Positions 1 to 5,420 of a stretch of 7,351 nucleotides of DNA are shown in pieces. Where the stretch lies: positions 1-7,351 of the forward strand of contig JBBRYB010000123.1 in NCBI GenBank assembly GCA_038238115.1, given 5' to 3'. The stretch is from JBBRYB01 sp038238115 (GTDB lineage Bacteria; Actinomycetota; Actinomycetes; Propionibacteriales; Nocardioidaceae). The translations under genes and the position numbers were made by a program. A model generated the notes under the pieces. It was given only the letters and a program-made list of their open reading frames with translations. It made no database searches and was not told where the DNA came from. Position 1 is the stretch's first letter; every line of letters begins with the position of its first letter.

Positions 1-135
1 GCGCCCAAGGCAAGACACACCGCGACATCCGACGCTCACTCAAGCGTGCACTGGCCCGCCGCCTCTACCGAAGAATCGAGACCGCAGCCCGACTCCACGA
101 CGCCCCCACAGCCCCTTGACAAACATAGGAGCGTC
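1..135 (+). mobile_element. Right end of an IS110-family element inserted in an IS30-type transposase gene
   Basis: This covers the IS110 transposase tail plus the short stretch after its stop (TGACAAACATAGGAGCGT). From about 136 the sequence becomes recognisable IS30 transposase code (NGLLRQYFPKG), so the element boundary is near 133-136. IS110-type elements usually lack long terminal inverted repeats and none is visible. The exact end, with its shared core dinucleotide, needs the left junction, which is outside the window. Confidence 0.55.
3..119 (+). CDS. IS110-family transposase, C-terminal end (cut by window start)
   Basis: The first 38 readable codons give a basic, helical tail beginning AQGKTHRDIRRSLKRALARR and closing in APTAP before a TGA at 117-119. 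A GKTHR-like segment followed by an Arg/Leu-rich helix and a short Ala/Pro tail is what I know from the end of IS110-family (DEDD, bridge-RNA-guided) transposases. The catalytic RuvC-like domain and the Ser-containing Tnp_20 motif lie upstream of the window, so whether the enzyme is intact cannot be judged. Only about 15 non-coding bases follow the stop before IS30-type sequence starts, which fits the short right end of IS110-group elements. Any bridge RNA of that group would be at the left end, outside the window. The family call rests on a short tail. Confidence 0.62.
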   Translation, partial: AQGKTHRDIRRSLKRALARRLYRRIETAARLHDAPTAP

Positions 136-136
136 C

Positions 137-325
137 AACGGCCTGCTGCGCCAGTACTTCCCCAAAGGCACCGACCTGTCCGTGCACTCACCCGCGCGGC
201 TGCTCGAGGTGGCCACCGAGCTCAACGACCGCCCACGTAAGACACTCGGATGGACAACACCCGCCGAGGCACTCAACGATCACCTAGTCTCGGTTCAACA
301 GGCCGGTGTTGCGACGACCCCTTGA
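137..325 (+). pseudogene. IS30-family transposase, C-terminal fragment
   Basis: Frame +2 from the Asn codon at 137 reads NGLLRQYFPKGTDLSVHS and ends near RPRKTLGW and PAEAL, with the stop at 323-325. NGLLRQYFPKG and NDRPRKTLGWTTPAE are hallmark C-terminal motifs of IS30-family DDE transposases. In intact members the segment just before NGLLR is a Glu/Asn-rich stretch carrying the catalytic Glu region; here it is replaced by the IS110 end. About 63 residues remain of a protein normally above 350 residues, so this is a remnant. The apparent Met at 116 belongs to IS110 sequence and is not a start. The N-terminal part should lie upstream of the IS110 element if the insertion was simple. Confidence 0.85.
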
Positions 326-326
326 A
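304..326 (+). repeat. Putative right terminal repeat of the IS30-type element
   Basis: The last codons of the IS30 fragment (QQAGVATTP) and its stop lie in GGTGTTGCGACGACCCCTTG. Directly afterwards the sequence becomes IS3 orfB code. Transposases of this IS30 group often end inside the terminal repeat, so the repeat is placed here. The partner left repeat is not in the window, so the call rests on position and family habit only. Confidence 0.4.
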
Positions 327-644
327 CCTAAGCAATATACGAGTCTGCGGCTGACCGAACACCTCGCGTTGGAGGAGATCCAGCCCTCGATCGGATCGGT
401 CGGTGACGCCTACGATAACGCCCTCATGGAGTGCCTGATCGGCCTGTTCAAGGCCGAGTGCATCCGCACCACGGTCTTCCATGACGGCCCCTACAAGACC
501 ATCGCCGACGTCGAGTACGCCACCGCCGGATGGGTCGACTGGTACAACAACCGACGCCTGCACTCGACGCTGGGAAACGTCCCGCCCGTCGAGTACGAGC
601 AAGCCCACTACGCTGCTCTCAGCCGAGAGCCGCACCCCGTATAG
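327..644 (+). pseudogene. IS3-family transposase (orfB), C-terminal fragment
   Basis: From about 330 the frame reads KQYTSLRLTEHLALEEIQPS, then GSVGDAYDNALMEC, then WVDWYNNRRLHSTLGNVPP, with the stop at 642-644. These are the end of the rve integrase core of IS3-family OrfB: QYTS follows the second catalytic Asp, NALME carries the catalytic Glu, and the W-V-x-W-Y-N-x-R-R-L-H-S-x-L-G box is typical of the family. The upstream part, with the first two catalytic Asp residues and all of orfA, is missing because the IS30 terminus abuts at about 327. The apparent Met at 306 lies in IS30 sequence and is not a start. About 105 residues remain of roughly 300. It is dead as a transposase. Confidence 0.9.
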
Positions 645-660
645 GAACGGCCGAAAACCT

Positions 661-676
661 GAGGCGCTTCAGCCTC
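661..676. repeat. Short hairpin after the IS3 fragment
   Basis: GAGGC at 661-665 and GCCTC at 672-676 can pair over a 6-nt loop, 17 bases past the orfB stop. It may be part of the IS3 right end or a weak terminator. There is no T run and the stem is only 5 bp. Confidence 0.3.
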
Positions 677-1313
677 GGGACAAACTGGCGCCAACGAACA
701 CGGCCGCATTGCCTGTGCCGGTGTGCGCACCAAAGTTGCGAACTAAGTTGTTGACCGGGAAGACCATGACGAGAGGTTAGCGCCAAGGCGTGGGCAATCG
801 GGCCCTGAATTTCGACCCGTCAAGATTGGAGTCGGCCCACCCCGCAGCCATGCCCTTGCCGAGGAGACAAACGGCCCTCCGAGCCGGGTCAGGGGCTCCA
901 ATGGACTTTGCTGTCGGCCGCTTGGCAGGCTCGGATCTGGTAGCGAGGACGTGGAGCTGACGGGCTTGTCAGGCATGTCGAGCGGTGACGTCTGGCTGGT
1001 GGCGCAACCTCCTCGGGGAGAACTCGAGCTGGCCTGTCGCGTCGCACTGGGACGGCCACGAGTGGACGTCGCATCCGCCCCGCGGTGCAGCGGAGCGGAG
1101 ACGTCCGGATGGCGGGGTTTCCTTGGCTACGCATGACAGCTTTTGAGCGGTCGGGGCATGGGTCGGGTAGTTCAGGAACCGGGTCCGGATGTTCCAGCAT
1201 TGAGACGGACTGCGCTGGCGGCGCAATACGCCCCACGCGACCGGTTGACCGCGGAGATCGGTACCTCGCGCCGCCCGGTAGCCGGAAGGGGCTCTACCGC
1301 CTTTGGGGCACTC
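677..1313. other. Stretch of about 640 bases with no gene I can support
   Basis: All six frames are broken or give Arg/Pro/Ser-rich translations typical of shadows in GC-rich DNA. I see no recognisable protein motif, tRNA, or long repeat. The right end of the IS3 element should lie somewhere in the first 50 bases, but its partner terminus is not here to define it. This may be decayed sequence or ordinary intergenic DNA. Confidence 0.5.
1276..1299 (-). terminator. Candidate hairpin downstream of the membrane-protein gene
   Basis: CGGTAGCC (1276-1283) pairs with GGCTCTACCG (1290-1299), apart from a 2-nt bulge, across a 6-nt loop. It begins about 15 bases beyond the stop of the minus-strand gene at 1314, where a terminator would be expected. 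There is no clear U tract. Confidence 0.3.
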
Positions 1314-1784
1314 TCAGCATGCTTTGGACTCATTTGGTTCGTGCGGCGGCACCCATGCCTTGCCTAAGAACACTCGACGCCAAAGACGCCAAGGTCCCGT
1401 GGACGTCTGGCGGTCCTGCTCCCAACTTAACAGGTGGTTCGTGACACTCCTGTTGACGACCACATTGATATCCCATTCGAGTTGCGCGAGGCGGCGTGAC
1501 AGTTGCCCGATTAGTCGACCGGAGTGCAACCAACTGATGAGGGCGATCGCGATGAGCGCACCACCCAACGAAACTACCAAATCCTGGGGAACCGCACTAT
1601 TGCCCGGCGCGAAGCCGGCAAGCAGTCCACCGGAGACCGCGAGAACGGCCTGTGTCTGATGGCGACGATCGATTCTGCCGCCAATCTCCTGTCGCAGAGT
1701 GTTGTACTCCAAGCTCAACGCCTCGAACTTGAGACGATCGCGGTTCTCCGCTGAGTCATCGCTCATCACCTCATGGTTCCACAA
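1314..1784 (-). CDS. Small two-helix membrane protein of unknown function
   Basis: A charged helical N-terminus (LKFEALSLEYNTLRQEIGGR, residues 18-37) leads into two hydrophobic segments, about 44-61 and 69-86, joined by a short loop. Then come a basic amphipathic stretch (RLIGQLSRRLAQLEWDI) and a soluble tail with LLSWEQ. This layout resembles a family of short actinobacterial hypothetical proteins with an E-x-L-R-x-E-I-x-x-R-I helix, a TM hairpin and a late Trp-Glu. It is loosely like SLATT-type two-TM proteins, but I would not assign a function. The start is uncertain: TTG at 1784 has GAGGG four bases upstream; GTG at 1769 and ATG at 1766 are alternatives, the ATG having GAGG only two bases away. 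The frame is open back to a TGA at 1902-1904 with GC-rich third positions and no ATG or GTG, so the gene may be 5'-truncated. Confidence 0.7.
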   Translation of the reverse strand: MWNHEVMSDDSAENRDRLKFEALSLEYNTLRQEIGGRIDRRHQTQAVLAVSGGLLAGFAPGNSAVPQDLVVSLGGALIAIALISWLHSGRLIGQLSRRLAQLEWDINVVVNRSVTNHLLSWEQDRQTSTGPWRLWRRVFLGKAWVPPHEPNESKAC

Positions 1785-1946
1785 GATGCCCTCGAGACGG
1801 ACGACTTTGTCTCCGTGGCGCTGCCACCAACTGGTTGGGGCGAGGACGACGTAGGGGGCAATGTTGGGCTCCGTGACCTTTAAACCAGGTAGCCGGGCTT
1901 CTCACGCCGCACGGAACCGGACGTGCAGACCGTGCGTCTCACCAGC
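1785..1946. other. Gap between divergent genes, with an open minus frame
   Basis: On the minus strand, codons from 1901 to 1785 continue in frame with the downstream membrane protein, and much of the translation looks like real protein (APYVVLAPTSWWQRHGDKVV). Around 1910-1930 the minus strand contains CTGCACGTCCGGTTCCGTGC, which resembles the 3' half of a group II intron domain V. The gap may therefore hold a junction between unrelated pieces. I see no clear promoter for either gene. Confidence 0.35.
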
Positions 1947-2826
1947 ATGGACACCTCGAACGGAGTTCGCGGCCACTGCCGGCACCGCCAGCTCCCCTGG
2001 GTCGCTCTCACCGCCGTCGGCACGATTCTCGCCGTCTCGGCCTGCAGCGGCTCCGGTGACTCGAACACGGATGCGGCTGGTGCCCCTGCGCAGGTCCGCA
2101 ACGGCGCATTCGCCCCCGCCGTCCCGCTAGCCGGGGCCGCTGCCAACGACTCGCTGGCGCCGCCCTTCAGCTCCTCCCAGGGCAGGAGCGGGCTGGCCAA
2201 CATCAGCGCGCTGGCACTGGACCGAGACCAGATCAAGAAGGCGCAAATCGCTCTCCGCTCCGACAAGGTGGCCGGCGCCGCCTCCTCGATCGAGACCATC
2301 ACGGCGGCGCAGGGCGGCTTCATCGAGAGCGAGAACACGTCGACCGACACACACGGGGTGGCACAGTCCTCCGCTTTCATGGTGCGGGTGCCGGTGAACG
2401 CCGTGGCACAGCGGTGAACGCCGTGGCACAGCTCGGCAGCCCGCAGAGCAAGAATTCCACCACTGTCGACGTCACCGGTCAGGTGGCCGACGTCGCCTCC
2501 CGTGTGGCCAGCGCCAGGGACTCGATCACACAGCTCCGGGTGCGAACTTCAACCACGCGACCAAACTGGGCGACATCATCACCCTGGAGTCCGAGCTGTC
2601 GTCGCGGGAGGCCGGCCTCGAGGCTCCGGAGGCTCAGCAGCGTGTCCTCGTCGCGCAGACCAGCCTGTCGACCATCACTGTCTCGGTCACCAGAGACCAG
2701 GCGCTTCCGCCGCCGCCCGGCGCAGAGGTCGACCGTCATGTTGCCGAAGTTACCGGGGCCCTCAAGAGCGTGACCAGCGTCTTTAGCGTCTCTTTAGCCA
2801 CCGCCGGACTCGATCTCAAGCGGTGA
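1947..2826 (+). pseudogene. DUF4349-type lipoprotein, broken by two frameshifts
   Basis: Three frames join into one recognisable protein. Frame 3 (1947-2417) gives a lipoprotein signal (WVALTAVGTILAVSAC, lipobox VSAC, Cys33), a low-complexity linker, and a strand/helix block around KKAQIALRSDKVAGAASSIE and AAQGGFIESENTS. Frame 2 (about 2418-2542) gives VDVTGQVADVASRVASARDS. Frame 1 (2545-2826) gives KLGDIITLESELSSREAGLE and QTSLSTITVSVTR. The order AQI...GGFIES...RVPV...DVTGQVADVASRV...ITLESEL...LSTITV matches DUF4349, an extracytoplasmic coiled-coil domain of unknown role. The first break coincides with a 20-bp tandem duplication; the second, near 2543, is a net one-base loss or equivalent. 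The usual C-terminal transmembrane helix is missing: the frame ends SVSLATAGLDLKR. No Shine-Dalgarno precedes 1947; a GTG at 1923 is in frame. Confidence 0.82.
2393..2432 (+). repeat. Exact 20-bp tandem duplication that shifts the DUF4349 frame
   Basis: GGTGAACGCCGTGGCACAGC occurs at 2393-2412 and again, unchanged, at 2413-2432. Twenty is not a multiple of three, and the second copy puts a TGA at 2415-2417 in the reading frame. The identity of the copies suggests a recent slippage event. Confidence 0.95.
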
Positions 2827-2842
2827 TCACCACGCTAGCCCC

Positions 2843-2864
2843 GTCAACCGAACACGCGGTTGAC
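2843..2864. promoter_or_regulatory. Perfect 8-bp inverted repeat upstream of the lectin gene
   Basis: GTCAACCG (2843-2850) and CGGTTGAC (2857-2864) are exact reverse complements around a 6-base centre. The repeat lies 17 bases after the DUF4349 stop and 7 bases before the lectin's Shine-Dalgarno. It could be a regulator binding site, an mRNA hairpin in the lectin leader, or a weak terminator for the upstream gene. No T run follows, so an operator or leader structure seems more likely than a terminator. Confidence 0.5.
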
Positions 2865-2871
2865 GACCCGA

Positions 2872-2880
2872 GAGGAAAGG
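2872..2880 (+). promoter_or_regulatory. Ribosome binding site of the lectin gene
   Basis: GAGG at 2872-2875, within GAGGAAAGG, lies six bases before the ATG at 2882. This supports 2882 over the in-frame ATG at 2888. Confidence 0.7.
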
Positions 2881-2881
2881 C

Positions 2882-3836
2882 ATGACCATGCAATCCAACC
2901 CCCAGGACACGGCTCGCACGAGCCGAACCCGACGGGCGGCCGACGCCCGGTCGTCCCTCTACGCAACAGACTCACGCCGAACCGTCAAACCGGTAAGCCA
3001 AAGTGGAGACACCCGCGTCGCTCCGTTCATTCGCCGATGGCTCGCCCTGCTCCTATCCTCCATTTTAGGCTTCGGCCTACTCGTTGTGGCGACAGCGGCT
3101 CCAAGCTCTGCAGCAGCGGCCGACTCGCTCGCACCAGGCCAGACCCTGCATTCCGGTCAGCAGCTGGTCTCCGCCAACGGCAGCGTCCGACTGGTCATGC
3201 AACCTGACGGAAACCTCGTTCTTTACCTTGGCGACGCCAGCGACCCAGCACACGCCCTATGGGACTCCGGCACCGGGCGGGGGGCATAACGGTGCATACC
3301 TCGTCATGCAGGCCACCGACGGAAACCTCGTAATCTATGGACCCAACGGCTTCGCAAGAGGCATAAGCAGCCCGCGCGGAGCTGGAGCCTACCTGCTCGT
3401 ACAAACCGACGGCAGCGCAGTCGTTTACCCGAAATCAGGGAGCGGCTACACCCCGTGGGCCACGTACATTCGTGCTGTCTTTGGCAACGTGTGCTTGGAC
3501 ACCTTGAACTACTCCGCCTGCCTGACTTCAGACTTGGGCAGCAACCCGGCACGCAGCACGGCGATCTCGTACGATCGCAGCTACAGTTGCAAAGACTTCG
3601 TGTTGGGGCCCGCGATCTGCGGCCCCGAGACCGACGGGTCATATTGGAACTCCACCATCCGAAGCCCAAGGGGGACGATTGGGGCCTGGGAAGATTGGGC
3701 CAACACATCATTCACCTATGTCGGGAGCCCGTTGGTGAAGGCCTGCGTGTACCTCCGCCGGGACATTACGAAGTGGGGCGAGGCTTGGACCAGGGAATCG
3801 ACCGGACCGCCCATCCCTGGATGGCAGTCCTGCTAG
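2882..3836 (+). pseudogene. Secreted bulb-type (B-) lectin protein, broken by one extra G
   Basis: Frame 2 from 2882 reads a long basic N-region, a hydrophobic signal core (WLALLLSSILGFGLLVVATA, from residue 53), a likely cleavage after SSAAAA (residue 80), then B-lectin sequence with the mannose-site motif QPDGNLVLY (Q107, D109, N111, V113, Y115). It stops at 3287-3289 just after a six-G run (3279-3284). With five Gs the frame would run on as GTGRGHNGAYLVMQ in frame 3 to the stop at 3834-3836, giving 317 residues. Two more lectin sub-repeats follow: QATDGNLVIY, one residue longer than usual, and QTDGSAVVY, with Asn replaced by Ser. A C-terminal domain of about 125 residues has six Cys (VCLD, ACLT, SCKD, ICGP, ACVY, final QSC) and many aromatics; I do not recognise it. 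No other break is visible, so this may be a sequencing error, a recent mutation or a slippable tract. Confidence 0.82.
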
Positions 3837-3849
3837 GCAAGCAAGAAGA

Positions 3850-3882
3850 GCGATCCCCCAAGCGACGGGCTTGGGGGATCGC
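3850..3882 (+). terminator. Strong hairpin terminator after the lectin gene
   Basis: GCGATCCCCCAAGC (3850-3863) and GCTTGGGGGATCGC (3869-3882) form a perfect 14-bp stem with a 5-nt loop, starting 14 bases after the lectin stop. No U tract follows, which is common for actinobacterial terminators. Being symmetrical, it could act on both strands. Confidence 0.85.
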
Positions 3883-4277
3883 CGCGCTTCGGGAACTGGT
3901 CCGTAGCGGACCATAGCATCGTCCACCCGCGCCATGACAGGTATCCCACCTCCCGCCTGCCGTACGACTGAACCGCCCCGGATTTGTTGGAGCACTTCCA
4001 TCGGAAGGCCCGTATGCCAGGTACTTGCCTTCCCAGCGCTTAAGGAACGGCATCCGAGGGAACTCGCTGGCCTCACGGCCATCGGGTTGGAGCCAGCAGA
4101 GGTCGACTTGTCTATGCCGGCTACTCGGCCGGCGCCCTGCCTACTCGGCCCGCAGGAAGCGCTGGCCGTGGCCTCGTTCAACGGTCGCCTTCGTGGCGAT
4201 CCCGAGGACTTCATCTCCACGGGCATGGCCTCCTGCCGTTTGCCATCGCCCCACGGCTGCTGTCACCTATCTCCGCT
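3883..4277. other. About 400 bases without a gene I can name
   Basis: No complete gene is supported. On the minus strand a short stretch near 4107-4000 is protein-like (VDLCWLQPDGREASEFPR, then MPFLKRWEGKYLAYG) with fairly GC-rich third positions, but the frame has a TAG upstream near 4150 and no clear end, so at most it is a remnant of an unidentified gene. CTACTCGGCC occurs twice, at 4121-4130 and 4141-4150. The stretch ends where the IS6 inverted repeat begins. It does not resemble the missing 5' part of the IS630 gene found on the other side of that element. Confidence 0.4.
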
Positions 4278-5069
4278 GGCACTGTTGCGTTGAGCGATCA
4301 GGCTGGGCGGAGACACTGGTCGCATGAGCTCCTCTTCGTCCTCGGCGTTCGCTGGTTTCCGGTTTCCTCGTGAGGTGATCTCGGTGGCGGTGCGGTGGTA
4401 CTTGCGGTACGACTTGTCCTACCGCGACGTGGAGGAGCTGCTCGCCGAGCGGGGAGTGAACGTCGATCACGTCATCATCTACCGGTGGGTCCAACGCTTC
4501 ACGCCGGAGTTCGTTGAGGCGGCGCGGACGTGCCGTCGTGTGCCGGGTGATCGGTGGTTCGTCGACGAGACGTATGTCAAGGTCAACGGTCGTTGGACGT
4601 ACCTGTACCGGGCGATCGACCAGTTCGGGCAGGTTATCGACGTGTGGCTGTCCGCCAGACGCGATTTGACCGCCGCTCGGGCGTTCTTCCATAGTGCACT
4701 CACCATCGGCGTGGTGCCGGTCGAGGTGACCACGGACCGGGCACCGGCCTACCCGCGTATGGTGGACGAACTCATTCCGGCCGCGCTGCACGACACCGAG
4801 CAGTACGGGAACAACAGAGTCGAAGCCGACCATGGTCGGCTCAAAGCACGGATCCGACCAATGCGTGGACTCAAGACGTTCCGATCTGCTCGCATCCTTG
4901 CCACCGGTCATGCCTTCGTTCAGAACCTCAGACGCGGCCACTACGAGATTGCAACCGACGCGCTAGCCCACGACCGAGCCCGGACCGCGTTCGAGTAACT
5001 GGCGCTCGCCATCTGACCTGAGCCCGAAGGGCGCAAGCCTGACACCCGATCCGACAACGCAACAGAGCC
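4278..5069 (+). mobile_element. Complete IS6-family insertion sequence (792 bp)
   Basis: The left terminal repeat GGCACTGTTGCGTTG (4278-4292) and the right one CAACGCAACAGAGCC (5055-5069) are inverted copies with one mismatch in 15. GGCACTGTTGC is the classic IS6/IS26-type terminus. Further in, GATC is conserved at the same offset on both sides. One intact transposase fills the element, and 792 bp is a normal IS6 length. The 8-bp flanks (TCTCCGCT left, GCTGCACG right) do not match, so there is no target-site duplication. The left flank is also unrelated to the IS630 gene on the right. This fits replicative cointegrate formation, adjacent deletion or later recombination rather than a simple insertion at this spot. 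Confidence 0.93.
4324..4998 (+). CDS. IS6-family DDE transposase, intact
   Basis: The protein is 224 residues, a normal IS6 length. It opens with FAGFRFPREVISVAVRWYL and LSYRDVEELLAERGV, the helix-turn-helix region that contacts the terminal repeat. HVIIYRWVQRFTPEF follows, then the DDE core: WFVDETYVKVNG with Asp81, VTTDRAPAYPRM with Asp138, and NNRVEADHGRLKARI with Glu167. The GHAFVQNLRRGHYE tail is typical of actinobacterial members. All three catalytic residues are present. The D138-E167 spacing of 28 residues is shorter than the 34 in IS26, as I read the two sequences. The ATG at 4324 is 46 bases inside the left repeat; a GGAG lies 11 bases upstream, a weak ribosome site. It catalyses replicative transposition and may also drive conservative targeted reactions if a second compatible copy is present. 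Confidence 0.95.
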   Translation: MSSSSSSAFAGFRFPREVISVAVRWYLRYDLSYRDVEELLAERGVNVDHVIIYRWVQRFTPEFVEAARTCRRVPGDRWFVDETYVKVNGRWTYLYRAIDQFGQVIDVWLSARRDLTAARAFFHSALTIGVVPVEVTTDRAPAYPRMVDELIPAALHDTEQYGNNRVEADHGRLKARIRPMRGLKTFRSARILATGHAFVQNLRRGHYEIATDALAHDRARTAFE

Positions 5070-5420
5070 GCTGCACGTGGTCGCCGACAACTACGGCACC
5101 CACAAGCATCCCGTGGTGAAAGCGTCGCTGACGAAGAACCCCCGGTTCACCATGCACTTCCCCCCACCTCAGGGTCGTGGCTGAACCTCGTCGAGACGTT
5201 CTTCTCGATCATCACCCGCCAGGCCATCAGAAGCGGAACGTTCACCAGCGTCAAAGTCCTGATAGGCGCGATCGAGACCTACATCGACGCGTGGAACGAA
5301 CGCTGCCAAGTCTTCATCTGGACCAAAGACGCCGACACCATCCTCGCCAAGACCACCAACCCCAAGAACCGCAACACTGACACCACGTCAGTTACAGACC
5401 ATCAGCCGATCCTCGTGCTA
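5070..5420 (+). pseudogene. IS630-family transposase, C-terminal fragment with a frameshift
   Basis: Directly after the IS6 right repeat, frame 1 reads LHVVADNYGTHKHPVVKASL and NPRFTMHFP. At about 5160-5166 one base is missing in a C run, and frame 3 continues TSGSWLNLVETFFSIITRQA, GTFTSV, IETYIDAWNERCQVFIWT and NPKNRN. These are the second half of an IS630-family (Tc1/mariner superfamily) transposase: VADNYGTH holds the second catalytic Asp and NLVE the catalytic Glu. The N-terminal half and first Asp are lost at the IS6 boundary. No stop appears at the expected end (SVTDH then CAG), so the frame runs into the neighbouring antisense gene. The right end is placed at a TA (5419-5420), the target dinucleotide of this family. 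It cannot make an active enzyme. Confidence 0.88.

Noticed and set aside
273..635. Minus-strand open frame of 120 codons opposite the IS3 fragment
   Set aside because: It is antisense to clear IS3 orfB sequence with no recognisable motif; a shadow of the real frame.
889..1236. Minus-strand open frame of 115 codons
   Set aside because: The translation is Pro/Arg/Ser-rich with no domain, weak start context, and it overlaps other equally poor frames; typical of GC-rich non-coding DNA.
1880..2380. Minus-strand open frame of 166 codons opposite the lipoprotein
   Set aside because: It overlaps the well-supported DUF4349 gene in antisense; the plus strand has a signal peptide, lipobox and family motifs.
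3708..4226. Minus-strand open frame of 172 codons after the lectin gene
   Set aside because: It runs through the strong terminator and the lectin C-terminus in antisense, and its sequence is low-complexity.
4270..5077. Target-site duplication around the IS6 element
   Set aside because: The 8-base flanks TCTCCGCT and GCTGCACG do not match.
5177..5380. Plus-strand frame of 67 codons in the IS630 fragment
   Set aside because: It is the +2 shadow; the true code is in frame 1 then frame 3, with IS630 motifs.
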